Position numbers and translations under genes: made by a program. From Flavobacterium sp. (lineage in GTDB: Bacteria; Bacteroidota; Bacteroidia; Flavobacteriales; Flavobacteriaceae), in the NCBI RefSeq assembly GCF_027484705.1, contig NZ_JAIXSL010000010.1, positions 1 through 64,000 of the forward strand: 64,000 nucleotides of DNA. Reading direction: 5' to 3'. Positions 27,418 through 37,065 of this stretch are shown one piece after another. Positions within the stretch are counted from its first letter, which is position 1. Each line of letters starts with the position of its first letter. Under the pieces are notes generated by a model that made no database searches, was not told the DNA's origin, and was given only the letters and a program-made list of their open reading frames with translations.

Positions 27418-28962
27418 CTAGCTATTTGATTCTCTGCGTTTGTTCAAAAAGAACGTAATGCCGAAATAAGCCGCCAAAGCAATCAGGAAAAATTTGAAGT
27501 ACGAATACGGTTGTCCTTCACCGCCAACGGTCGTAAACAAACGCTCCCAACGGATTTTGGCCAAACCACTCGCATGCGAATCCAAACTCATCCAGATAAA
27601 CACCGGTTTCCCGACAATATGATTTTCAGGAACATAACCCCAATAACGACTGTCTTCGGAATTGTGGCGGTTGTCGCCCATCATCCAGTAGTAATTTTGC
27701 TGGAACGTATACGAATTGGCAATTTTTCCGTTGATCCTGATTTCATCGCCGCTGACTTTAAGGTCGTTACCTTCATACTCAGTGATGATTCTTTTGTAGA
27801 AAGGCAAGGTCTGTGCATTCAAAGGCACAGTTTTTCCGGCTTCAGGAATGTAAATCGGGCCGTAATTATCTTTGTTCCATCCATTGGAAACCTGCGGAAA
27901 TACTGCCGGTTCCGGATCATGTGAAATGTTTCGGGTAATATTGGTGACAATCGGATTGCTTTTTAAACGCTCTGCTGATTCCGTGGTCAAGGCTGAAAAG
28001 AGGAACGTATTGGCTGACATTTGATAGACACCATCGGTAATGTGAAGTTCTTTCAGAATATATGTAGGATCGAACGAGGAACCATTCGTGGTCACGGTAT
28101 AAGAATACTGAGGTTTCGCTCTTTCAGGCAAAATAAGTTCTTTTCCATTGATGAACACGACGCCGTCTTTTATCTGCAACATATCGCCCGGTGTTCCCTG
28201 ACATCTTTTGACGTAATTCGATTTTTTATCGATGGGTTTGTCAGCTTTTCTTTTCGAAGTATCGAAGAATTTGTAAACCGTATCGACCGGCCAGTTGAAC
28301 ACGACGATATCATTCTTCTCAATTTTCTGCAAGCCCGGAAAACGGAAATATGGCAGTTGTGGCTTGTTCAGGTAAGACTTTTTGTGTAACACCGGAATCG
28401 TGTCATGCACCATCGGCATAGCAACCGTAGTCATCGGCACACGCGCGCCGTAATGGAATTTGCTCACAAAAAGGAAGTCGCCCACCAACAATGATTTCTC
28501 TAAAGACGAAGTCGGAATCGTATAAGGCTGCATCACATAAGTATGCACAATCGTAGCTACGACAATCGCAAACAATAAAGAACTTACGGTATCAGCTCCT
28601 TTATTTGTCGGCACTAAACTGCGGTCCGGAATGTGATTTAAAGGTTGTGTGTAGTTGACATAAGCCACGTATAATCCTAAAGTAGCGATGGCTAAAATGG
28701 TATCAGTTGTAGTATTTTTCCCGAAAGAACGCAAAGTTTCGACCCAAACAACCGGGAACATAATCAGATTGACAATCGGCACAAACAATAAAATGGTATA
28801 CCAAGTCGGGCGGTTGATGATTTTCATCAAAACAATTCCGTTGTATACCGGAACCGCTGCTTCCCAATGTTTTCTGCCGGCCGCTTCATACATTTTCCAG
28901 GTTCCGATGAAATGAACCACTTGAAGAATCAGGAAAAACACAAACCATTGCAATAGTGTCAT
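27418..28962 (-). CDS. lepB: Signal peptidase I
   Basis: Membrane serine/lysine protease that removes signal peptides on the periplasmic face. 514 residues, the long Bacteroidetes form (E. coli 324). Several N-terminal transmembrane helices precede the catalytic domain. The nucleophile lies in IPTSSLEKSLLVGD near residue 155, the general-base lysine in SNYVKRCQGTPGD near 245, and the S26 box MMGDNRHNSEDSRYWGYVP near 433. A C-terminal helix (FKFFLIALAAYFGITFFL) ends in a positive tail. The large insertion between the lysine box and the last box is usual for this phylum. Confidence 0.95.
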   Translation of the reverse strand: MTLLQWFVFFLILQVVHFIGTWKMYEAAGRKHWEAAVPVYNGIVLMKIINRPTWYTILLFVPIVNLIMFPVVWVETLRSFGKNTTTDTILAIATLGLYVAYVNYTQPLNHIPDRSLVPTNKGADTVSSLLFAIVVATIVHTYVMQPYTIPTSSLEKSLLVGDFLFVSKFHYGARVPMTTVAMPMVHDTIPVLHKKSYLNKPQLPYFRFPGLQKIEKNDIVVFNWPVDTVYKFFDTSKRKADKPIDKKSNYVKRCQGTPGDMLQIKDGVVFINGKELILPERAKPQYSYTVTTNGSSFDPTYILKELHITDGVYQMSANTFLFSALTTESAERLKSNPIVTNITRNISHDPEPAVFPQVSNGWNKDNYGPIYIPEAGKTVPLNAQTLPFYKRIITEYEGNDLKVSGDEIRINGKIANSYTFQQNYYWMMGDNRHNSEDSRYWGYVPENHIVGKPVFIWMSLDSHASGLAKIRWERLFTTVGGEGQPYSYFKFFLIALAAYFGITFFLNKRRESNS

Positions 28963-28969
28963 AATGTAG

Positions 28970-29003
28970 ATTTTTAGATTGTAAGATTATAAGACTTTAA
29001 GAT
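28970..29003. repeat. Short intergenic repeat of AGATTGTAAGATTATAAGACTT type
   Basis: It lies just upstream of lepB, between lepB and dapB, and is the reverse complement of the family seen at 24811-24849. Confidence 0.6.
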
Positions 29004-29036
29004 GGCTATCGGTAAAGTCTGAATTTATTTCATTTG

Positions 29037-29738
29037 TTATTTTAATGCCAATACATCTTTCATTGTAAATACGCCAGTTTTGCCGACAAGCCATTCTGCG
29101 GCAAGCACGGCTCCTAATGCGAAACCTTCGCGGTTGTGTGCCGTATGTTTGATTTCAATCGCATCGACTTCAGAATTGTAAACCACGGTGTGCGTTCCGG
29201 GAACATTTTCAATTCTTTTGGCATCGATTAAAACTTCATCTTCCTTTGCATGTTCCAAAGCCCAACCCGAATAGTCCGAATTGGCGATGATATCTTCTGC
29301 CAACGTGATTGCCGTTCCGCTTGGCGCATCGAGTTTCTGCGTATGGTGAATCTCTTCCATCGACACTTTATACTGATCGAATTTCGACATGATTCTCGCC
29401 AAATGCGCATTCAATTCAAAAAAAATATTCACGCCCAAACTAAAATTCGAACCGTAAATAAACGCGCCGTTCTTTTCGTTACACAAAGCTACCATTGACT
29501 CATACGATGAAAGCCAACCGGTCGTGCCGGAGACAATCGGTACGTTAGTATGCAAACAAGCCGAAATGTTACTCACGGCCGCATCTGGAATACTGAAATC
29601 AATCGCGACGTCAGCCTTTTCAAGACCTTCAAAGGTGTTCTCGCTAGTTTTGCGCAAAACGATTTCATGCCCGCGCGATAAAGCCACACGTTCAATCACA
29701 TGGCCCATTTTACCGTATCCGAGCAGCGCTATTTTCAT
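29037..29738 (-). CDS. dapB: 4-hydroxy-tetrahydrodipicolinate reductase
   Basis: NAD(P)H-dependent enzyme of the lysine/diaminopimelate pathway, cytoplasmic. 233 residues, shorter than E. coli DapB (273) as is usual in Bacteroidetes. Motifs: the nucleotide-binding GYGKMGH near residue 7, VSGTTGWL near 75, and the catalytic region EEIHHTQKLDAPSGTA near 130. HNREGFALGA near 205 is the C-terminal signature. Its start overlaps the DUF5683 stop by four bases, showing translational coupling within the par operon. Confidence 0.95.
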   Translation of the reverse strand: MKIALLGYGKMGHVIERVALSRGHEIVLRKTSENTFEGLEKADVAIDFSIPDAAVSNISACLHTNVPIVSGTTGWLSSYESMVALCNEKNGAFIYGSNFSLGVNIFFELNAHLARIMSKFDQYKVSMEEIHHTQKLDAPSGTAITLAEDIIANSDYSGWALEHAKEDEVLIDAKRIENVPGTHTVVYNSEVDAIEIKHTAHNREGFALGAVLAAEWLVGKTGVFTMKDVLALK

Positions 29739-30298
29739 TTGAAAGTGTAATTTAAGGCGAGGCCAAAAGTCGGCTTTCTGTATTGTTCGTCAGGATACAA
29801 ATCAGGACGCACGGAAAGATTATCATTGACGTTGAATTGCCCAAGATGCGCATCGACATTGGCATCGATGATGTTTAAGGCATAAAAACCAACAGTCAGC
29901 AACATCGAAAGGTCGCGGTTTCTTCTGTAAAAACGCTGTGCCCGGATCAATCTCGAATCATCGAGATAATCGTATTTCGGATCGGGATTTCCTGCTAACC
30001 TGGCTTTATAGGCGTCACGGAATTCGTGGTATTTGTTGTTGTTTGAGGTGTAGAAGTATAGTGTTGCTCCCAAAGCACCATACACCAGAGGAATTTTCCA
30101 GTATTTTTTATTGTAAGCTTGACCCAAACCTGGCAGAATGGCCGAATAAAAAGCCGCTTTTGCAGGCGCCAAAGGATTGATGTCTTTATCTTTTACAGAA
30201 TCTTTGGTAATCAGTAGCGGTGCCTCTTTCTCCTGACTGAAAACCGTGTGGTTTCCGCATTGCAACAACAATAGCAGTATGACAATATACCTCAGCAC
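29735..30298 (-). CDS. DUF5683 domain-containing protein
   Basis: 187 residues with a GTG start whose codon immediately follows the parB stop. A signal peptide-like N terminus is followed by LAPAKAAFYSAILPGLGQAYN and KKYWKIPLVYGALGATLYFY, characteristic of DUF5683. This is a membrane-associated protein family of unknown function that is conserved in Bacteroidetes beside parB and dapB. It ends with a beta-rich segment (ALNYTFK) suggestive of outer-membrane or periplasmic localisation, but this is not certain. Confidence 0.82.
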   Translation of the reverse strand: MLRYIVILLLLLQCGNHTVFSQEKEAPLLITKDSVKDKDINPLAPAKAAFYSAILPGLGQAYNKKYWKIPLVYGALGATLYFYTSNNNKYHEFRDAYKARLAGNPDPKYDYLDDSRLIRAQRFYRRNRDLSMLLTVGFYALNIIDANVDAHLGQFNVNDNLSVRPDLYPDEQYRKPTFGLALNYTFK

Positions 30299-31198
30299 TT
30301 AGCCTTTGATGAGTTTGATGATTCTGTGAAAGTCCTCTTCGGAATGGAATGGAATCGAGATTTTTCCTTTGCCATTACCCGCCATTTTCACATCGACTTT
30401 AGCGCCGAAATAATTCGCGATCGCTTTCTTTTCGTCTTCAGCAATCGAAAAAGCAACAGTTTTGGTTACTTTCTTGGCGGCAGGTTTAAGACTTTCCTGA
30501 TAACTCTTGACCAAAGCTTCCGTTTCGCGTACCGATAGATTCTGGCTCACGATTTTTTGGTAGATATCGGTCTGAACGTCTTGGTCATCGATGTTGATGA
30601 TCGCGCGGCCGTGACCCATACTGATAAAACCATCGCGGATGCCGGTCTGAATGATCGGATCGAGTTTCAAAAGGCGTAAGTAATTCGCAATGGTAGAACG
30701 TTTTTTTCCGACGCGGTCGCTCATTTGCTCTTGGGTCAATTGGATTTCATCAATCAAACGTTGGTACGAAAGCGCAATCTCAATCGGATCAAGATCATGT
30801 CTTTGGATATTTTCAACGAGCGCCATTTCCAGCGATTCCTGATCATTGGCGATTCTGATGTAAGCCGGAATCGTAGTCATTTTATTGATTTTGGAAGCGC
30901 GCAAACGGCGTTCGCCAGAAATCAACTGGTATTTATTGAAATCTAATTTTCTGACGGTAATCGGCTGAATCACGCCCAACTCACGAATCGAAGTCGCCAA
31001 TTCCTGCAAGGATTCTTCGTTGAAATTGCTTCTGGGTTGGAACGGATTGATTTCAATCGCGTCAATTTCAAGTTCGATGATATTGCCCACCACTTTGTCA
31101 GCATTCTTATCGTTGACCGACTGGATGTTATTTTCAGGATCTTTCAACAAGGCAGATAATCCTCTTCCCAATGCTTGTTTTTTTACTGCTTGTGACAT
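30299..31198 (-). CDS. parB: Chromosome-partitioning protein ParB
   Basis: CTP-dependent DNA clamp that binds parS and nucleates chromosome segregation. 299 residues. The start KKQALGRGLSALL is the usual ParA-stimulating N-terminal peptide. IEINPFQPRSNF near residue 50 and LISGERRLRASK near 93 form the CTP-binding/arginine box region. The helix-turn-helix follows (LTQEQMSDRVGKKRSTIANY near residue 155). It lies four bases after parA. I saw no canonical parS site in this window. Confidence 0.96.
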   Translation of the reverse strand: MSQAVKKQALGRGLSALLKDPENNIQSVNDKNADKVVGNIIELEIDAIEINPFQPRSNFNEESLQELATSIRELGVIQPITVRKLDFNKYQLISGERRLRASKINKMTTIPAYIRIANDQESLEMALVENIQRHDLDPIEIALSYQRLIDEIQLTQEQMSDRVGKKRSTIANYLRLLKLDPIIQTGIRDGFISMGHGRAIINIDDQDVQTDIYQKIVSQNLSVRETEALVKSYQESLKPAAKKVTKTVAFSIAEDEKKAIANYFGAKVDVKMAGNGKGKISIPFHSEEDFHRIIKLIKG

Positions 31199-31202
31199 AA
31201 AT

Positions 31203-31970
31203 CTAAATCGTATTTTTCTTAATAATTTCCTGGGCTAAGTGCAAGTAATTTGTGGCGCCTTTGCTCGTTGCGTCGTAATTGATGATGCTTTCCCCGAAAC
31301 TCGGCGCCTCGCTCAATTTGACATTTCTCTGGATAATCGTCTCAAAAACCATGTCGTTAAAATGTTTCTGCACTTCCTCAACCACTTGGTTTGACAAACG
31401 CAACCTCGAATCGAACATCGTCAATAACAAACCTTCGATATCAAGTTCTGGATTGTGTATTTTTTGGACGCTCTTAATCGTGTTGAGCAATTTACCCAAA
31501 CCTTCAAGCGCATAATATTCACATTGAATTGGAATGATCACAGAATCTGAAGCCGTCAAAGCATTCAATGTAAGCAATCCTAACGACGGCGCGCAATCAA
31601 TAAGGATATAGTCATATTCGTCTTTGATACTCGCTAAAGCCTGTTTGAGCATGTATTCGCGGTTTTCCTTATCGACAAGTTCAATCTCAATCGCCACCAA
31701 ATCAATATGGGCCGGAATGACCCAAACATTCGGTGCCGAAGTTTTGAGAATGGCTTCCTGCGGCGTATTGCTATGCTCGAGCATCTGGTAGGTTCCCACG
31801 GTCACGTTGTCAATGTCAATGCCCAGACCCGAACTCGCGTTCGCCTGCGGATCGGCATCAATCAGCAACACTTTCTTTTCTAAAACACCCAACGAAGCCG
31901 CCAAATTTACCGAAGTCGTCGTTTTTCCCACACCGCCTTTCTGGTTGGCAATAGCAATGATTTTACCCAT
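31203..31970 (-). CDS. parA: Chromosome-partitioning ATPase ParA (Soj-like)
   Basis: ATPase that drives segregation together with ParB. 255 residues. The deviant Walker A motif KGGVGKTTTS is near residue 11, with ADPQAN near 41 and the Walker B region YDYILIDCAPSLGLL near 117. The rest matches Soj-type ParA with no DNA-binding extension. It is the first gene of the minus-strand operon. A perfect palindrome TTTGTTAACAAA (32030-32041) lies about 60 bases upstream and could be an operator. Confidence 0.96.
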   Translation of the reverse strand: MGKIIAIANQKGGVGKTTTSVNLAASLGVLEKKVLLIDADPQANASSGLGIDIDNVTVGTYQMLEHSNTPQEAILKTSAPNVWVIPAHIDLVAIEIELVDKENREYMLKQALASIKDEYDYILIDCAPSLGLLTLNALTASDSVIIPIQCEYYALEGLGKLLNTIKSVQKIHNPELDIEGLLLTMFDSRLRLSNQVVEEVQKHFNDMVFETIIQRNVKLSEAPSFGESIINYDATSKGATNYLHLAQEIIKKNTI

Positions 31971-32123
31971 TTATTTTTTCAAATTTTGAGCCGTAAAAAT
32001 ACAATTAATTATGGGTTTTTCAAGGGTTATTTGTTAACAAAAGTTAATAAGCTGATTAATGGATAATTGGTCCTTAATAATTGATAATTAGCCCCGAAAA
32101 AGGGAAATCTAACACTACGAATT

Positions 32124-32205
32124 GCCCTAGCCCGGATAGTAGCGGAAATCCTTTTGCGCTGTTGTTCAGCGCTAAAGATTGTAACGGATAGCCGGAAACA
32201 GCTCC
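32124..32205 (-). repeat. Dispersed structured element, copy C
   Basis: Minus-strand reading. The closing stem is CCGG/CCGG (plus-strand 32132-32135 with 32192-32195), flanked by AGC (32129-32131) and GCT (32201-32203). The inner stem GCGCTG/CAGCGC (around 32156-32173) is flanked by ATCCTTT and AAAGAT. It lies between parA and the SDR gene. Its CCGG pair differs from copies A, B and D by a compensatory change. Confidence 0.8.
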
Positions 32206-32216
32206 TAAAATAATTA

Positions 32217-33098
32217 TCAATTATTTTTTTTCGCCTTAATCATCATCTCCAGCATGTCCCACATTTCCTCAGGAATCTGCTCCAATAGGTTGAACTGTCC
32301 CGCGCCTTTGAGCCATTCGCCGCCATCAATCACAACGACTTCCCCATTGATATAAGCCGAGAAATCAGACACCAGATAAGCCGCAAGGTTCGCCAATTCC
32401 TGATGGTCGCCTACCCTTTTGAGTGGCACTTTTTTCGCCATATCGAACTTCTCCGCCAAATCGCCCGGAAGCAATCGATCCCACGCGCCTTTTGTCGGAA
32501 ACGGTCCCGGGGCAATCGCGTTCGAACGGATGCCGTATTTCGCCCACTCGACCGCCAAACTCCTTGTCATTGCGAGAACTCCGGCTTTCGCAGTAGCACT
32601 CGGAACGACATAAGCTGAACCTGTGAATGCATAAGTAGTGACAATATTGAGAATCGTCGCGGAAGTCTGTTTGGTATCAATCCAGTGTTTTCCGAAAGCG
32701 AGCGTGCAGTTTTTGGAGCCTTTCAGCACGATATCAATAACGGTATCAAAAGCGTTTGCGGACAAACGTTCTGTAGGTGAAATGAAATTCCCCGCCGCGT
32801 TGTTAAGCAACACATCGACTTTACCGAAAGCTTTTAAAACTTCTTGCAACATGTTTTCTACTTGGTCGTAATGGCGTACATCGCAAGCCAACGGCAGACA
32901 AGTTCCGCCGGTTTTGGTTTCGAGTTCTTGTGCCGTGTTTTTTAGTTTTTCAAGATCACGGGAAGTTATGGCTACATTAGCGCCAAGTTCTAAAAAATAT
33001 TGGGTCATCGCTTTGCCCAATCCGCTTCCGCCGCCGGTAACTACAATTACTTTTCCTTTGAGCGCGTCGTCGCGGAGCATTTTTGCTGAGAAATCCAT
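32217..33098 (-). CDS. SDR family oxidoreductase, 2,4-dienoyl-CoA reductase-like
   Basis: 293 residues. The cofactor-binding motif is VVTGGGSGLGKAM near residue 19, and NNAAGNF is near 96. The active-site region reads TTYAFTGSAYVVPSATAKAG near 155, matching the mitochondrial DECR-type pattern rather than the classic YxxxK of most SDRs. Assignment to 2,4-dienoyl-CoA reductase (unsaturated fatty-acid beta-oxidation) is by this motif and is moderately sure. The start codon is ATG at 33098; copy C of the structured element lies just downstream. Confidence 0.82.
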   Translation of the reverse strand: MDFSAKMLRDDALKGKVIVVTGGGSGLGKAMTQYFLELGANVAITSRDLEKLKNTAQELETKTGGTCLPLACDVRHYDQVENMLQEVLKAFGKVDVLLNNAAGNFISPTERLSANAFDTVIDIVLKGSKNCTLAFGKHWIDTKQTSATILNIVTTYAFTGSAYVVPSATAKAGVLAMTRSLAVEWAKYGIRSNAIAPGPFPTKGAWDRLLPGDLAEKFDMAKKVPLKRVGDHQELANLAAYLVSDFSAYINGEVVVIDGGEWLKGAGQFNLLEQIPEEMWDMLEMMIKAKKNN

Positions 33099-33144
33099 AG
33101 AATTTTATTTATCGAAGTAAAAATAGAGAAAATACCTGACGCAA

Positions 33145-36100
33145 CTATCTTTTTAAAGTAAAATGACCACGGTGTGTCCGGCCGTCCTGCCGCGTGACCA
33201 AAAACCAGTAATCGGTGGATACGGCCTGATGCCCATTATACGTGCCGTCCCAGCTTTCGTTGGCATTCAGATATTTGATCAATTTGCCGTAACGGTCAAA
33301 AATCGCAACCGTCAAATCAGGCTCAAAACCAGCGTTATCAATAAACCAAGTGTCGTTATAAGCATCATTATTCGGCGTAAAGAAATTAGGGTAATACAAC
33401 AGCCAGATGTCTTTTTTAGTGAAACCACAGCCCAACTTATCCTGCACATAAATGGTGTAAACGCCGGGTTTCAAATTTGTGAATGTGTTTTCGTTTTGGT
33501 AGTTGATGCCATCCAACGAATATTCAAAAGAACCATTGTTGGAAGTAAAAACCGTGATGCTGTTTTCATCGACAGTCCAGTCGCTGGTTTCAAAATGGTC
33601 GATGACCGGCAAATCGGAAATCGTTACTTCGATGGTTGCGAAATTGGGGCAATTTCCTGCAGTTCGGTAGCCGTTGGTAGCCGTTACATTGAGATTGGTT
33701 ACCCCAAGCTGTGTGACCGTAATCGTCGGATTAGCAGAGCCGTCAGACCATAAATAAGTCGTTGTCGGTAAATTTCCCGGCGAAGCATCGAGCGTGACGG
33801 GATTCGAAAAACAACTCAAATACGTAGGATTAATATTCAAAACCGGATTTTGTCCTACGACCAAATCAAAAGAAGTCGATTCATAACAGTTCGGTAACGG
33901 ATTATAAACCAAACGCGCAAAAATCGTTTTGGGATTCGTATTTGGATTATAAGTCGTGAGGTTTGAAATCGGGTTGACGTTGTTCTGAACATCCGCCAAC
34001 GATTCATGATAAGTTAAGGTAAAATTGGCTGGATTTTGAGTCCCTAAAATGGTAGCATTCTGGGTAGTCAGATCGAAAACTTCATTATTGGTAATCACAT
34101 CCTGACATTGCAGTAAATTCGGCATATCGTTCGGTTTTGGAATCGTAACGAGCGACAACAAACTATTGACATCAAAAGGCCTACTAACGATAAACCCGCA
34201 ACTGTCTTCAATCTGAAAGGTATAATTTCCGGGCGCCAGATTGTAGAATATATTGGAATTGAAGTTGTCCAGACTAAAAGGCAAACCATCTTTCTCGATA
34301 ATCGTATAATGAACCGGCGGCTTTCCGTTGGCATCAATCACCACATCGAGATTGCCATTACTGCTGCAAGGGATGCGGTAAGCATTGTTTAGTTGAAGCA
34401 CCTGATTGAACGAAAGCGTCGGACTCAATAGCTCAATACATTGTTTGTCTATGGAAGCCACGGTTCCGTTATTGACATCGGCACCGTTGTTATAAGTACT
34501 GAAGATGTGCACGATACGAAAGGTGCCGTTAAAAATTAAATTGTAATTCGTAGCATTATTGACCAAAGCATAACTGTTCGAACTATCCGGAACAGTATTG
34601 TCGGGATAAATGATTTCGGTATTGGGATGCCCCCAAATGTTGTTCGCAGGATCGATCAATTTCTGCAGCCAAAACGATTCATTAATCGCGTTGCTGACAA
34701 AGTTCAAAGGAATATCAAACGAGCCGCAATTGGCCTGCAGCGAATAGGAATTGGTTGTCACAGTATAACCACGTGTAATGGTGACCAAAATCGTGTTGGT
34801 GAAATTGCATTGGTCAGTGGCGTTAAAAGTATAACTGCCTTCGGGAAGCTGGCTCATGTAGAAACTACCATCGGTGGCAATATTGGCCGTACCGTCGTAA
34901 GGCAGCGCCGGAAGAAAACCCGCTGGGGCTGCCGTAATCCTTATGGAACTCAATCCAGTATTCGCGCTTGATATCTTTATGGAGCTTTTCGTGAGATCGC
35001 AACCCGGTCTTAAATCGCTCGTGAGCCCCTGATCGACGTAGACCGGAACTGTGATGTTCACCGGATTCATCAAATCACCGCAATTGTTGGTCGTACTAAT
35101 CACATAATCGCCAAGCGGTAAAGGGTCTAAAGTCAGGATTCCTGTAGTCGTATCCACGGAAGCCGTGACATCATGCGGTAAAGGAAAAGGATATGAAGCC
35201 GGAGCGCCTGTAACGCTAGCGGTCACTACTTTATAAGCCGGAATCGAAACAAAAATTTTCCCGGTATTCGTCCCGCAGCCATTATTGACGCCTATTCCCG
35301 AAGCGGCAGCGGGAAAAGCAACAATAGTAAACGGAACCGTATTCAATCGCCCGCATACGTCCTGAATACTGACTTGATAGTTTCCCACAGGGGTATTGGC
35401 TGAAGCGCCACCAAAAGTAGTTGTATCGGTCAAATAAGGCCCGGGATAGCCTGCATTAAAATTGACGGGATTGAAACCTGCTGGAGCGCTGATAAAATTA
35501 AGTGTATAAGGCGGCGTGAAATTCTCGGCTTTCAACTCGAAATAATAAGCATTACAATTCAAATCGTAGATCAGCGGTGCTAAAGAAATATTTTGATTGA
35601 CCGGAAAATTCTGCGTAAAAACAGAACCACAAGAATCTGTAATCGTAACATCATAATCGTAATTCTGATTGGGAAAAGTAGGAATGGATTGGGTTATGGT
35701 CTGTGAGGTGGTATTGCCTGTAGCTAAAGTACTGTTGAAAGTCTGTGTAGATGCCCCACCCGGAGGATGAACATCAAATTGTATTTGCAACGGATAACCA
35801 ATAACGGTTCCTGTCGCTGGTGTAATGGTTTGATTAGCTATGGATTGGCTGCACGATGGTGGCGTTACATTCGTAAAACTAGGTGGCCCGATAGTAAGTC
35901 CGGTGGGATTCAAAGTAACCGTAAAAGTGGAAACCACTCCAGTGCCGCAATTGTCAAAAACTCTAATTCTATAAACACCCACGGGCAATCCTGAAAACGT
36001 ATTGGTAGCTTGCGGTGGGAAGGTGACCGGGCCGGAAAATATCTCATAAGAAACACCAATTCCCGAAGTAATATTTACAGAGATGTTGCTATTGCTTGAA

Positions 36101-36459
36101 CAAGCTTGGTTAAAACTTTGAACCGAAAATACTAAAGGCACCACCTGATTGGCAATCGTTACGTCCTGTTGCTGCGTAGTGACGGCTGTCCCGACCGTTT
36201 CTTTGGCGATGATGCGGTAGGTGCCTGCGGAAAGTCCGTTATAAACATTTGTGGTTACCGTTGCCAGAGGAACTGTTGTATTGGGCAATTCATAAATTTC
36301 ATACACAATCGTTCCTGCCGGATCAATATTGCTAGCAGTAAAAGTAAGCGTTCCGTTTCCGGTGCAGCTTTCCGGCGTTGGTGTTGCAGTAAATGTAAAA
36401 CCAAAACCCATCAATGGCATCAGGAAAAATGCAAAAAAAAGGAGTAATGATTTCTTCAT
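33145..36459 (-). CDS. Giant T9SS type B sorting-domain surface protein
   Basis: 1104 residues. A signal peptide (LLLFFAFFLMPLMGFGF) is followed by about ten beta-sandwich-like repeats of roughly 90-120 residues, rich in T, N, P and cysteine pairs (for example CGTGVVSTFTVTL, CGSVFTQNF, CGRLNTVPF). The C-terminal domain has NFFTPNNDAYNDTWF and AIFDRYGKL, the type B T9SS/gliding-motility signal. The repeats are probably Ig-like adhesin modules. A protein of this size is expected to be shuttled to the outer surface by T9SS. It is preceded by an AT-rich 160-base region and flanked by the divergent csaA unit. Confidence 0.9.
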   Translation of the reverse strand: MKKSLLLFFAFFLMPLMGFGFTFTATPTPESCTGNGTLTFTASNIDPAGTIVYEIYELPNTTVPLATVTTNVYNGLSAGTYRIIAKETVGTAVTTQQQDVTIANQVVPLVFSVQSFNQACSSNSNISVNITSGIGVSYEIFSGPVTFPPQATNTFSGLPVGVYRIRVFDNCGTGVVSTFTVTLNPTGLTIGPPSFTNVTPPSCSQSIANQTITPATGTVIGYPLQIQFDVHPPGGASTQTFNSTLATGNTTSQTITQSIPTFPNQNYDYDVTITDSCGSVFTQNFPVNQNISLAPLIYDLNCNAYYFELKAENFTPPYTLNFISAPAGFNPVNFNAGYPGPYLTDTTTFGGASANTPVGNYQVSIQDVCGRLNTVPFTIVAFPAAASGIGVNNGCGTNTGKIFVSIPAYKVVTASVTGAPASYPFPLPHDVTASVDTTTGILTLDPLPLGDYVISTTNNCGDLMNPVNITVPVYVDQGLTSDLRPGCDLTKSSIKISSANTGLSSIRITAAPAGFLPALPYDGTANIATDGSFYMSQLPEGSYTFNATDQCNFTNTILVTITRGYTVTTNSYSLQANCGSFDIPLNFVSNAINESFWLQKLIDPANNIWGHPNTEIIYPDNTVPDSSNSYALVNNATNYNLIFNGTFRIVHIFSTYNNGADVNNGTVASIDKQCIELLSPTLSFNQVLQLNNAYRIPCSSNGNLDVVIDANGKPPVHYTIIEKDGLPFSLDNFNSNIFYNLAPGNYTFQIEDSCGFIVSRPFDVNSLLSLVTIPKPNDMPNLLQCQDVITNNEVFDLTTQNATILGTQNPANFTLTYHESLADVQNNVNPISNLTTYNPNTNPKTIFARLVYNPLPNCYESTSFDLVVGQNPVLNINPTYLSCFSNPVTLDASPGNLPTTTYLWSDGSANPTITVTQLGVTNLNVTATNGYRTAGNCPNFATIEVTISDLPVIDHFETSDWTVDENSITVFTSNNGSFEYSLDGINYQNENTFTNLKPGVYTIYVQDKLGCGFTKKDIWLLYYPNFFTPNNDAYNDTWFIDNAGFEPDLTVAIFDRYGKLIKYLNANESWDGTYNGHQAVSTDYWFLVTRQDGRTHRGHFTLKR

Positions 36460-36619
36460 ATTGTAAAAATAAATTTAATTTTCGACTGGCAATACTTTAA
36501 AAACCATCAGTTTACCAGAAGTATACTTTAATAACGAAATTAGTACTATTAAATTTTGTCATATCCCATTAAATGCGTCGAACCTTATATTCGTAAGCTA
36601 AACTTATACGCACCTCAAA

Positions 36620-36964
36620 TTATCCAATCCGCAACCCATTATCAACTTTGAGGTCTGAAGTCAGCAATACGATGTCATTCGCGGCTCCGACCGAACCCAA
36701 AATCAGGCATTCGCTCATAAACTTTCCGATTTGCTTTTTAGGGAAATTGACCACAGCCACAATCTGCTTTCCAATCAGATCTTCTTTTTGGTAACGTTTG
36801 GTGATTTGTGCCGACGATTTCCTAATGCCGATTTCACTTCCGAAATCGATAGTGATTTGATAAGCAGGTTTTTGCGCTTCCGGAAAATCTGCAACCGTGA
36901 GAATCGTTCCCACGCGCATGTCTACTTTTTCAAATTCTGGCCAGAGCAATTGGTTTGGTTCCAT
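36620..36964 (-). CDS. csaA: tRNA-binding (CsaA-like) protein
   Basis: 114 residues forming an OB-fold of the type found at the C terminus of methionyl-tRNA synthetases. VDMRVGTILTVADFPEAQKP near residue 14, YQITIDFGSEIGIRKSSAQI near 35 and NFPKKQIGKFMSECLILG near 73 are typical. The family binds tRNA and has been described as chaperone-like in Bacillus. The start is ATG 36964. It is divergent from glgA, with 101 bases between the starts. Confidence 0.93.
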   Translation of the reverse strand: MEPNQLLWPEFEKVDMRVGTILTVADFPEAQKPAYQITIDFGSEIGIRKSSAQITKRYQKEDLIGKQIVAVVNFPKKQIGKFMSECLILGSVGAANDIVLLTSDLKVDNGLRIG

Positions 36965-37026
36965 TGAAATTGATTTGAATTAATGATTCTTTAATATTGT
37001 CAAGAACTTCAAAGTTCAATTTTTTT

Positions 37027-37040
37027 ATCTAAATTTAGAT
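37027..37040. promoter_or_regulatory. Perfect 14-bp palindrome upstream of glgA
   Basis: ATCTAAATTTAGAT is its own reverse complement and ends 25 bases before the glgA ATG, within the csaA/glgA divergent region. It could be an operator; the function is unknown. Confidence 0.4.
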
Positions 37041-37065
37041 TTTTAAATCGATTTTATCTTACTGC

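Noticed and set aside
30299..32216. A parS site or origin of replication beside parAB
   Set aside because: I searched by eye for the TGTTTCACGTGAAACA type of site and DnaA boxes in the par region and saw none that were convincing.
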